Positions 36,050 through 44,871 of a stretch of 64,000 nucleotides of DNA are shown piece after piece. Source of the stretch: Brachionus manjavacas. Its lineage: Eukaryota; Rotifera; Eurotatoria; Ploima; Brachionidae. Position 1 is the first letter of the stretch. Every line of letters starts with the position of its first letter. Below the pieces are notes generated by a model. That model ran no database searches. It saw only the letters and a list, made by a program, of their open reading frames with translations, and was not told the origin of the DNA. Position numbers and translations under genes: made by a program. The stretch is taken from assembly GCA_019054805.1 (NCBI GenBank), contig JAHQIY010000011.1:935001-999000 (forward strand). Direction: 5' to 3'.

Positions 36050-36805
36050 TAGCACTCAAAAGCCCGATTTTTTTATACCTCTAAGGACCAGCGGTGTCAA
36101 ATTGACACTTTTCATAAAAACATGCAAAATACTAGACAAATTTTAGGCTTTTTCAAGTTAATAAGACTAAGTATGGTTAAAAAAATAATATTTTATTCTG
36201 AATAAATTTTATGTCAATTAAAAAAATATGTCTTATAAATATTTTTGCCTTTGTATACACCTAAATTGTAAAACGCTGATAACTTGGTATTGTCTATATT
36301 CCTTGTTGCATAGCTGGTAGGTCCGGGTTTCTCATTGAAATAAATTTTCTTTCTTACTGATAAACTTTGTACCACCCAAATTTAGTCTCTGCAATGAAAC
36401 TCTGAAATTTAATTTTAATCATTTTCTAATACTTTTAGTGCTCTGCAGACTTGCAGAGTTTTTGCAGAGACTAAATTTGGGTGGTACAAAGTTTGTACCA
36501 GCCGATACATTTTGCAGAACTATTTTTAGACTTTTAGTAAAAAAGTTATTCCATTTTAAGATTATTGTTTTTGTTTTTTGCTTCAAAATTCACAATGCCC
36601 GGTATAATTTAGCTGATTTAGAGGTATAATTTTTTTTGGATGAAGATTTAATTTTATAAACTCTTAATTTTTATTTTTATTTTTGTTTTTGATACCAAAT
36701 AATATTTGTGGAATAAAATTACTAAAAAATTTTTTCTAAAAAAAAAGATTCAAGTATTAATACTCCAAAAGTGTCAAATTGACACCGCGGTCCTTTGAGT
36801 GTTAA
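36050..36805. mobile_element. MITE with GGACC...GGTGTCAATTTGACAC inverted ends
   Basis: The left end (about 36050-36113) and right end (36769-36805) share ACTCAAA, GGACC and CGGTGTCAAATTGACACTTT in inverted order. The right end finishes in TTAA. This resembles the ends of piggyBac-type non-autonomous elements, which target TTAA, but the left TTAA is not intact. A palindromic block (36366-36492, CCACCCAAATTTAGTCTCTG and its complement) lies inside. A related sequence, inverted, occurs at 41300-41525. Confidence 0.6.
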
Positions 36806-37049
36806 ACGATTCTTTAAAGAATTTGACAAATTTTGAATAAATAGCCACAATTATATTAAAATCAGATATGAAATTTTGTTCAGTAGTCTCTTGAACAAAA
36901 TCATACACAACACTCTTACCACGCTTTTTTAAAGGTACTAGCATCTAACGTCCACGTCATTAATTGAGTCGTCTTGGTTATTATTCGAGTGAAACTCTGA
37001 CACTAAAGAATCAGTACTAGATATTTTTTAAAGTTATAATGATTAAGCA

Positions 37050-37200
37050 TTTATTATTTTTTTATTTATTTGTTTTCTGTATTGAGCTAGAGCTCCTTTA
37101 GAATAAATAAAATAAAATAAAAGTAAAAATAAAAATAGACTTAATAAAATAAAAATTAAGTAAATAAGCTAAATAAAATGTAAAGAACATATATTGAATA
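37050..37200 (-). repeat. LINE 3' tail
   Basis: TATTTATTTGTTTTC followed by GAGCTAGAGCTCCTTTAGAA and AAATAAAATAAAAT matches the 3' end of the LINE at 17250-17300 and the tail at 43351-43420, all in the same orientation. It is a heavily 5'-truncated copy. Confidence 0.55.
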
Positions 37201-37259
37201 ATGATTAAGCTAAGATTTTAAAGACATATATATGATATTTTTTGAAAAATTAATTGGCA

Positions 37260-37650
37260 ATTTAATTTTCAAAAAATTGTCAGTACAGATTAATTATTTT
37301 GTATTTTTAATTATTAGAATAGTCATAAGAAATTTATTTATTTGTCACTTTAAAATTTAATTTGTCAATATTTAATTTGAAAAGCATTCATTTAATTTAT
37401 TAGTCCTATAATATTTTTTTTTGTCAGCTATTTATTTTATTTGTAATATAATAAATTTGTCAGTACGTTAATAAATTTAGTTGGAAAAAATTTGTCAACG
37501 AATAATTTATTTTTGTCAGAAGGTTAAATACACGCCAAATTTATTTCGATATTAAAACTTGGTTTGATCATTTTGAGCAACATTTTTGAAAATGAAATTT
37601 TTCGAAAAATTGACAAGATTCCACCAGATTTGTCAACAAATAAACAAAAA
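37260..37650 (-). repeat. Degenerate array with TTTGTCA core
   Basis: The core ATTTGTCA or TTGTCAG recurs about nine times between AT-rich spacers, in the opposite orientation to the TGACAAA array at 22870-23105. One segment (about 37540-37575, AAAACTTGGTTTGATCATTT) is also found in reverse complement at about 42724-42765. Confidence 0.45.
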
Positions 37651-37788
37651 ATTAGTTCTTAATAAATCCCTCTTTATTTTTAGATTCATCTAATATGCGA
37701 TTTTAAATCAAAACTAAAACACTTGTTTTAATTTTTTTCTTTTTTAAGAAAATTTAAAAGTTTTAAATAAAAACTAAAATAAATTTCA

Positions 37789-38715
37789 TTATTGATCATC
37801 ATTTTTATTATCATTATTTTTATCATCTATATAACAAACATTAGGATTGTCACTGGTCGAGCCGTACATCGATTGCAAACACTTGTCTTCGTAGTTGTGC
37901 ATCCATTCTTTGGCAATTACAACTCTTAATTGATTTATGTGTTCATCAATAAAGTCAAAATCACATCTCAACTCATCTACTTTCACCTTAAGCTCTTTTT
38001 CTATGGACTCCACCACATTTTCTTCGTAATCCACAAAGGGTTTTGTCAAAGACTTTCCGTTCTGGTATAAAAAATGGTCTGAATCTATCTTGGCAAGATA
38101 CTTTGCCTTCAATTCAGCCGCATAGCCTATCAATAAATGATCGAATAGTTCATTTCGCTCAGATTTGCTCAAAGCTGAGTAATCTTCGGATAAAAATTTA
38201 ACATAGTTCTCTTCACTGCCAAACAATTGTTCCCCTAAACTCGAATCAACATCAAAGTCTTCAAAATCAAAATTGTCAAAGCCCAAAAGCTCAATCTCAA
38301 TGTCCGTCTCATCGTCGGGATCAACATTGTCTAATCTGCCGACTATGGTATCGGTCAAAAGGCGCAATTTGCTCGAATCATTTAGATACGCTTTATTGCA
38401 CGTATTGGTTAGCTTACGGATCAAATTGATGATGTAGGAGAGGCGGAATTTCAATTTCCGGCTCAGGTTTTTTTTGTCTGGAGCTTTTGGTTTGTTAAGT
38501 TGGTCGAATTTTTTAATTATTTGGTCATAAATTTGGAAGTATTTTTCATTTTCACTAAAAATGTTTTCAAGTTCAGTGCGGAATTCTTTGATCTGGGGAC
38601 TTTGGAGAACAAGTGCTTGGTTCATGGGTAAATTTTGCCAGCATACTTTTTGTCTTGATGATTTTGAGATCAAATGACTTGATACACTAAAGAGCCTGAC
38701 AAAATGAGTTCGCAT
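37789..38715 (-). CDS. Unknown protein with possible mitochondrial presequence
   Basis: This is a single frame of 308 residues with base composition well above the local GC level. The first 22 residues (MRTHFVRLFSVSSHLISKSS) are basic, Ser-rich and free of acidic residues, as in mitochondrial targeting peptides. The rest is helical and charged. There is an acidic central stretch (about 120-160; DPDDETDIEIELLGF, DNFDFEDFDVD) and Lys/Glu-rich helices (SIEKELKVKVDELR) that could form a coiled coil. The tail is Asn/Asp/Lys-rich low complexity. No family is recognised and no membrane segment is seen. It sits alone between repeats. Confidence 0.7.
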   Translation of the reverse strand: MRTHFVRLFSVSSHLISKSSRQKVCWQNLPMNQALVLQSPQIKEFRTELENIFSENEKYFQIYDQIIKKFDQLNKPKAPDKKNLSRKLKFRLSYIINLIRKLTNTCNKAYLNDSSKLRLLTDTIVGRLDNVDPDDETDIEIELLGFDNFDFEDFDVDSSLGEQLFGSEENYVKFLSEDYSALSKSERNELFDHLLIGYAAELKAKYLAKIDSDHFLYQNGKSLTKPFVDYEENVVESIEKELKVKVDELRCDFDFIDEHINQLRVVIAKEWMHNYEDKCLQSMYGSTSDNPNVCYIDDKNNDNKNDDQ

Positions 38716-39263
38716 TTAAAATAATTTTTTTTTATAATTTTGAGTGAAATTTTTTTCTTAGAGAATTTTTAATTTTTGATAAATTATTTGTTTATTTTTG
38801 ATTTAAAATATTCTCAACTTAACAAAATTGTTTGATAAATTCGATTTTTTAATTTAAATATAATATAATTATTATTGTTAAAAAACGTCCCTACTTGAAA
38901 AAAAAAACAGGTGTAGGAAAAATTTGTTGACTAACCAAGGACTAGATATTAAAATAGTGAGAAGTCTCCGTAAAATTTTTGTTTTTCGGTCAATTTTAAT
39001 GGTCAAACAATCCAAGAGAAAGAAATCGAAATTATTAAGAAATTTTTTTTAACAAAACTACAATCGGATTCGCTTCTTTAATTAAGCTTTTCAAAATTTC
39101 TCAGGTAAAATTTTAAACCATTTTAATTTGAAATTTAATCATTTAAATGCTCGTTATTTACCTAAAATTCTCGTTCGAAAAAGGTCTCATAATTATTGTT
39201 TTGAAAGGTAACAATTGATAAAGTTTTGAAAACGATAAATTAATAATTCTGAATTTAAATATT
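38716..39263. other. Intergenic AT-rich DNA
   Basis: No gene or clear repeat is seen. Confidence 0.4.
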
Positions 39264-39473
39264 TTGGTCTTTGTAATTTTTAATGGGTCGTATTTATTCG
39301 GGCTCATCCAATTACTGAAATGGGCTCATTACACATTAACAATAATTACTAAGTTGGGACAAACAAGAAGCAAAGCAAACAACTTGATTAAATCAACTGC
39401 ACAGTCTTCAAGTCATTCAGCTACACAAGAAGTTAAAAGACAGAGAGGTAGACCTAAGAAATCTGCTATATAG
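39264..39473 (+). CDS. Small frame with C-terminal AT-hook-like motif
   Basis: The frame has 69 codons, ending at a stop at 39471-39473. The last twelve residues, KRQRGRPKKSAI, contain the GRPKK core of an AT-hook, which binds the minor groove of AT-rich DNA. A Ser/Thr-rich stretch precedes it. The frame begins within the inverted end of a MITE-like element, so it is more likely a terminal exon or a remnant of that element than a free gene. Confidence 0.3.
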   Translation: MVFVIFNGSYLFGLIQLLKWAHYTLTIITKLGQTRSKANNLIKSTAQSSSHSATQEVKRQRGRPKKSAI

Positions 39474-39845
39474 TTATTTCATTAACTTCTCAATTTTACT
39501 CAAAAATTTATTTTTACATTGTTTATAAATTTCTTTATTATTTTACTTTATTCAAAATATAAAATTTTTTTTATTTTACTCAAATAATTCTTTACTTGCT
39601 TAATAAAATTATTATTGAAATTTTATTTTTTTTGTTTGATTAAAAATAAATAAATATTAGAATAAAAATTGTTATCGTTTAAGAAATTTCGTAACTCTTA
39701 TTTAGTAATTTTAGAGGCCAAAAATAATTAAAAAATGAGTCCAAAGTAGTAATTATATATCCCATAATTAATTAATTATTGAGTCCAAAATAATTATGAG
39801 CCCTTTTCAGTAATAGAATGAGCCCATTTAAATTATTCCCATTTT
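39280..39845. mobile_element. Possible MITE or small element with GGGCTCAT ends
   Basis: The left end, about 39280-39335 (AATGGGTCGTATTTATTCGG, then GGGCTCATCCAATTACTGAAATGGGCTCATTA), is about 80% similar to the reverse complement of about 39795-39845. The two ends face each other across about 450 bp. A small frame (39264-39473) inside ends in an AT-hook-like KRQRGRPKKSA. That frame may be a shortened transposon gene. Confidence 0.45.
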
Positions 39846-40615
39846 TAATTCAAGAAAATCTCTTTATTAAATAGAGTATTTTTAGATTTTTTTTAGATTT
39901 TATTAAGGCAACAGTAAACTTAAAGATTATTTGAAATCATGATTTTTATATTTCATCGTAACTTAATGTTTTTACAAAGTCTGTGCTTTTATGCTCATCA
40001 TCTTTGCGGTGAATATCAACTTAAAAAATCCTAGGGCAATTAGTGAGATTTAGTCAAATTTAAATTTGATTTCGAGAAAGTTTTACCACGCAAATGTTTG
40101 ATTTCAACTTACCTAATTAGACTGTTAACTTATCTTAAGTTAAAGATAAAAAAATCTTAGCATCAGTCAAAAAACAAGCTAGTGATCTTTTATGGGGTGA
40201 ATATCTAGGGTAAATAAGGTTTCACCCCTTTAATCCAAAAATTCGCCCAGTTTACCAAATTTCACCGAATTACACCTTTTTTCAGTAAATTTAGCACAAA
40301 TTTATAAAACTATTTTATTTGGAAATTATATTTTATAAAATTTTAAAAAATATTTATTGTATTTTAATTGAAACAATTATTTGAAATGTAGTTTTATTTT
40401 GCAATGTTTATAGTCCTGCTAACTGACCCCCAATTATTTATAAAGAAAAAAATTTGTAAAAGTTTTAACGTGTCATTTAGTTTGAAATTTTCTGTTTTTT
40501 TTTTGATAATTAAATTAGTTTTTTTTTCAAAATTTAATTTTTTTTTTAAATTGAACTTTTTAAATTTTTAAAAAACTAAAAAAAATTAAAAAACTTAACC
40601 CCTCCTGACGAGGTA
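39846..40615. other. Intergenic AT-rich DNA
   Basis: No gene is supported. Confidence 0.4.
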
Positions 40616-41032
40616 TAGACAATGAAAATATTTAAAAGTAAAAATCCTTTCTGTACTTTTTGTACTTTTTCTAATTAATTTATTTGGCACTGTTCCTTTT
40701 TGTACTTTCTGTACTTTTTCAGAATATTGTTTTATTTGGCACTGTCCCTTTTTGTACTTTTTATCCTTTTTTTTCTTAATGGTAATAAAAATTTTTTTTA
40801 ATTAATCAATATTTTAAATATCAATTTTGACTTTAACTAATATTTTTCTTACCTCCAGCGTAACCGAAACCGGGGCTCTGTCCCGAACCCCGTTTAAATT
40901 TTAATTCAATGATTAAAATTACCATTTATTACAAAAAGTACAAAAAGGAACAGTGCCAAAAAAATTAATTAGAAAAATTACAAAAACTACAGAAAGGAAA
41001 ATGTTTTTTTAAAAGTTTGATCTCATTGTCTA
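40616..41032. mobile_element. MITE with about 100-bp inverted ends and TA targets
   Basis: The element at 40618-41030 begins GACAATGA and ends TCATTGTC, with TA on both sides. The inverted ends share CCTTTCTGTA, TTTTTCTAATTAATTT and TTGGCACTGTTCCTTTTTGT. The left arm also contains a roughly 60-bp tandem duplication of the GGCACTGTTCCTTTTTGTAC unit. There is no coding capacity. Confidence 0.75.
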
Positions 41033-41299
41033 TCCATGATCTTTTGCCTCTTTTTTGTCATCTCCGTAACATGTTCTTTCATAGATGACATATTATTCCT
41101 GGACAAAAACTAGACACATCTTTTGAAAAGCACAAAGTCGACAGGACCCAAATACTTTTTGGTTTAATTAGAAATAAATGGTGCATTTAAAAAATATTTT
41201 AGAGTCAAGTTAGACTGTGCTAGCTTGATAAAAAATTTTTTTTTTCGAATCAAAAATTATTTATTTTGTTAATTTATTAAAATAATTATTATCAAAGAA

Positions 41300-41525
41300 T
41301 TGTGAATTTTGAAACAAAAAGCAAAAACGAAAATTAAAAAATTAATATAATTTTTTTACTATGAGTTTAAAGATTACTCAGCGAAATGTTTCAGCTGATT
41401 CAAACTTCGTACCACCCAAATTCAGTTTCTGCATTCACTATGCATTCAGTGCTGTGCAGACTTGCAGAGTTTTTGCAATGATTTAATTCGGGTGATTCAA
41501 GGTTTGTGTCAAGCAGAAGAATTTA
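41300..41525. repeat. Inverted relative of the palindromic block at 36366-36600
   Basis: The CGTACCACCCAAATTCAG to GGGTGATTCAAGG palindrome, with flank GAATTTTGAAACAAAAAGCA, matches 36366-36600 in reverse orientation. This gives two copies of one foldback family 5 kb apart. Confidence 0.55.
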
Positions 41526-42108
41526 AAGACTCATTGTAAAATGAATTTTATTTAATACGTTTGAATGAAAAAGTTCAAATTTGCAGTTTAAAAATCTAGT
41601 TGGAAAAAAGTTGCCACTTAAAGACTTTTTAAAGACTTGCTATTTTTTTTCAATCGCCAGAATTGATGTAAAATAACAAGATCATTTTTATTCGAACCTT
41701 TGAGTAATTTGAAAAACCATAAATTTATCCAACTTCAATTAATTTTAAATTTGAATAGAGAAAAAAATTTATGCTTGTTATGGTTGAAATGCGAATGACA
41801 CATAAATACCTTTTTTGCATTAATTACCAAAATCGCAAAAAATATCAAAATCATGATGATGCTTATATTAAATTCTGAATAAAAATTACATTTTAAAGCT
41901 TATTGATTGCTAAATCAAAAATTCAAACTTGTTATCAAATTTATATTTACGCCGAGATGTTTGGCTTTAAGATAAATTGGTATTTTTAATGATTAAATTT
42001 TAATTTTTTTGTTGTGAAATTAAACAGGTAAATTTAGTATGCAATCTTTTTAAACGAATGAATGCTTTGTTAAATTAAGAAATTTAGATTTTTTAGTGAC
42101 TGTGAAGG
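41526..42108. other. Intergenic AT-rich DNA
   Basis: No gene is supported; this would be the 5' flank of the small membrane-protein gene. Confidence 0.4.
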
Positions 42109-42465
42109 ATGATTAGAGCTACACAACAAGCTTCGGAGTTGGTACATGGTCTTATATCAATTCTCAATGTTCCGTTTTTAATAATGGATTCTATTGTTAA
42201 ACCTTCAATCGCTCAATACAAATACATTGAAAATTATTACACAAGCTCAATTAATAAAATGACAAAATTAGTGCAAACTATAGAAAATACCATCAATTTT
42301 ATTATTGATTGCTTTTCCAGTATTTTTTTAACAATTTTAGCAAGTCTTGCGGGAGCTTTTCTTTTAAAATTTATATTACTAGTATTTCCCTATTTCTTTA
42401 AACTAGTTTGGATAATTGGTTTATCTTTATTTGTACTTTTTAAATTTGAACAATCACTTAAATAA
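42109..42465 (+). CDS. Small membrane protein of unknown family
   Basis: The frame is 118 codons. The N-terminal half is amphipathic (ATQQASELVHGLISILNVP, KMTKLVQTIENTINF). Two hydrophobic stretches follow at about residues 66-92 and 94-112, so a hairpin membrane topology is likely. Its layout (an IEN-type amphipathic helix, then a Phe/Ile-rich membrane pair) recalls the frame at 54292-54657, but the likeness is too weak to call them homologous. No known family is recognised. Confidence 0.5.
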   Translation: MIRATQQASELVHGLISILNVPFLIMDSIVKPSIAQYKYIENYYTSSINKMTKLVQTIENTINFIIDCFSSIFLTILASLAGAFLLKFILLVFPYFFKLVWIIGLSLFVLFKFEQSLK

Positions 42466-43010
42466 ACACTTAATTGAAATTTTATTTTTTAAATTTTAAA
42501 TTAAGATGAGATTCAAAAGGCAAAAAGAGAGAGACATTGGTAAAGAATGATGAAATAAACTTATGTGAAGATTTGATTTATTGTAAATTAAATTCTGCTT
42601 ATGGAATCTAATCACATGGACATCAGTAAACTTTACCAAAGACCCAAATTAAAGACCAAGTCAGTAAAATTATAGTTCGGATTTGGACTGCCATTTTAAA
42701 GTTTATGATCAATTTTTGAAGTTCGAGATGATCAAACCAAGTTTTAATTATGAAATAAATTGATATTTCTTAATCATTTAATTAAATTGACGGATGGCTG
42801 GTCATCGAATGGTAATTTTTTGTGGCATCTTGAAGTTCATAATTTTAATAGCGTGCGCTATTAAATAAAATTGAGAGAGAGGGAGAGAAAAAAAAAAAAA
42901 AAAGATTCTTCTCTAGCTTCTTTATTAATCAAAAAAACATCAAATATAAAAAACAAATAAATATAAAGAAATCCGGCAAGACCCCAGAAGACCGGGGTCT
43001 GCTGGAGGTG
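42466..43010. other. Intergenic DNA
   Basis: Bases 42724-42765 are the reverse complement of a segment at about 37540-37575 (ATGATCAAACCAAGTTTTAA). A GA-rich, then A-rich run lies at 42870-42904. No gene was seen. Confidence 0.45.
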
Positions 43011-43013
43011 GTG

Positions 43014-43320
43014 TTACATAATCATAGGCAGTGAAGAAACCACAATGGAGTATCTTCTAAAGTTTTTAATAAAATTTAACAATTTTTTATTTAAAAAATT
43101 TATAAAAAAGGTACAGTAATGATTTTCTGTTTTTTCGAAATCTTTGACCGCCATTTCGGCATCAGCTTCAGATAAAATCATATTTTTTCCTACATGTTGT
43201 TTTAACTCGTTCCACATTTTTTAGAACAAAATGAATGCAGAACTTTATCGGGAGATATTATCTGATTATCTATTACCAAATGGGGCTTCGAACTACGATT
43301 TAGACTTTAAACTGTTTTCT
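43014..43320. pseudogene. Two Tc1-type transposase fragments, head to head
   Basis: On the minus strand (about 43080-43217) lies MWNELKQHVGKNMILSEADA, matching the NPIEMLWNEMK region of the Tc1-like element at 29907-30834. On the plus strand (43231-43318) lies MNAELYREILSDYLLP with NGASNYDLD, matching its NMNSVLYREIMSEYLLP region. The two pieces are in opposite orientation and in a rearranged order, so an inversion has cut the old copy. Confidence 0.6.
43026..43060 (-). repeat. Stray fragment of the mucin repeat
   Basis: GGCAGTGAAGAAACCACA is followed closely by GTATCTTCTAAAG. Both are exact parts of the 108-bp unit, but here they are joined with about 21 bases missing between them. The fragment lies 650 bp beyond the stop of the mucin gene. 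Confidence 0.55.
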
Positions 43321-43350
43321 CGGACGAATAAAACATAAAAAATGTGAATC

Positions 43351-43470
43351 AAGCATTATTTATTTATTTATTTTTCTCCTGTAACGAGCTAACACTCCTT
43401 CCGAAATAAAAATAAAAATGGCATAAAGAAGCAAAAAAAAATTAAATAAAGATTTAATAAGATTAAAAAT
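43351..43470 (-). repeat. LINE 3' tail
   Basis: TATTTATTTATTTATTT, then GTAACGAGCTAACACTCCTT and AAATAAAAATAAAAATG, matches the LINE ends at 17250-17300 and 37050-37110. Confidence 0.55.
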
Positions 43471-43710
43471 AAAATGAAATAAAAAGTATTTTCATTAAAA
43501 AATTGAAGCAAAGAATTAAAAAAAGATCAAATCTAATAATTAAAAAAATTGAAAAAAAAAAAAATAAATAAAAGGTTTTAAATAATTAAATTAATAATTA
43601 ATTAAAAAATCAAAATAATATTTAAAAAAATAAAGATTAAAGAAAAAGATATAAGAAGAAATATATAAATGTCTTCGTTCATTATTTAACTTTAATTTCT
43701 GGAATACAGT

Positions 43711-44871
43711 TCACGTAGAAGTATCTTCTAAAGTAGAAGAACTAATTGAAGAGCTAATAGAAGTAGAAGATTCTGAAATTGAAGAATCTGGCAGTGAAGA
43801 AACCACAGTGGAATCAGTTGATGTAGAAGTATCCTCTAAAGAAGTAGTACTAATTGAAGTACTTAGAGGAGTAGAAGATTCTGAAATTGAAGTATCTGGC
43901 AGTGAAGAAACCACAGTGGAATCAGTTGATGTAGAAGTATCCTCTAAAGAAGTAGTACTAATTGAAGTACTTAGAGGAGTAGAAGATTCTGGAATTGAAG
44001 TATCTGGCAGTGAAGAAACCACAGTGGAATCAGTTGATGTAGAAGTATCCTCTAAAGAAGTAGTACTAACTGAAGAGCTAATAGAAGTAGAAGTTCCAGA
44101 AATTGAAGTATCTGGCAGTGAAGAAACCACAGTGGATTCGGTTGACGTAGAAGTATCTTCTAAAGTAGAAGAACTAATTGAAGAGCTAATAGAAGTAGAA
44201 GATTCTGAAATTGAAGTATCTGGCAGTGAAGAAACCACAGTGGAATCAGTTGATGTAGAAGTATCCTCTAAAGAAGTAGTACTAACTGAAGAGCTAATAG
44301 AAGTAGAAGTTCCAGAAATTGAAGTATCTGGCAGTGAAGAAACCACAGTGGATTCGGTTGACGTAGAAGTATCTTCTAAAGTAGAAGAACTAATTGAAGA
44401 GCTAAGAGAAGTAGAAGTTCCAGAAATTGAAGTATCTGGCAGTGAAGAAACCACAGTGGATTCGGTTGACGTAGAAGTATCTTCTAAAGTAGAAGAACTA
44501 ATTGAAGAGCTAATAGAAGTAGAAGATTCTGAAATTGAAGTATCTGGCAGTGAAGAAACCACAGTGGAATCAGTTGATGTAGAAGTATCCTCTAAAGAAG
44601 TAGTACTAATTGAAGTACTTAGAGGAGTAGAAGATTCTGGAATTGAAGTATCTGGCAGTGAAGAAACCACAGTGGATTCGGTTGACGTAGAAGTATCTTC
44701 TAAAGTAGAAGAACTAATTGAAGAGCTAATAGAAGTAGAAGATTCTGAAATTGAAGTATCTTGCAGTGAAGAAACCACACTGGATTCGGTTGACGTAGAA
44801 GTATCTTCTAAAGTAGAAGAACTAATTGAAGTACTCAGAGGAGTAGAAGATTCTGGAATTGTGGTTTTCAT
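43711..44871 (-). repeat. 108-bp tandem repeat encoding Ser/Thr-rich mucin-like units
   Basis: The block AACCACAGTG recurs at 43801, 43909, 44017, 44125, 44233, 44341, 44449, 44557, 44665 and (as AACCACACTG) 44773, exactly 108 bases apart. Each unit encodes 36 residues rich in Ser and Thr, with SSLPDTS and LEDTSTST cores, suited to O-glycosylation. Units fall into a few subtypes that alternate, which suggests unequal exchange or gene conversion. Because 108 is a multiple of three, the opposite strand is also open over the whole array; that reading is a by-product. Confidence 0.92.
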
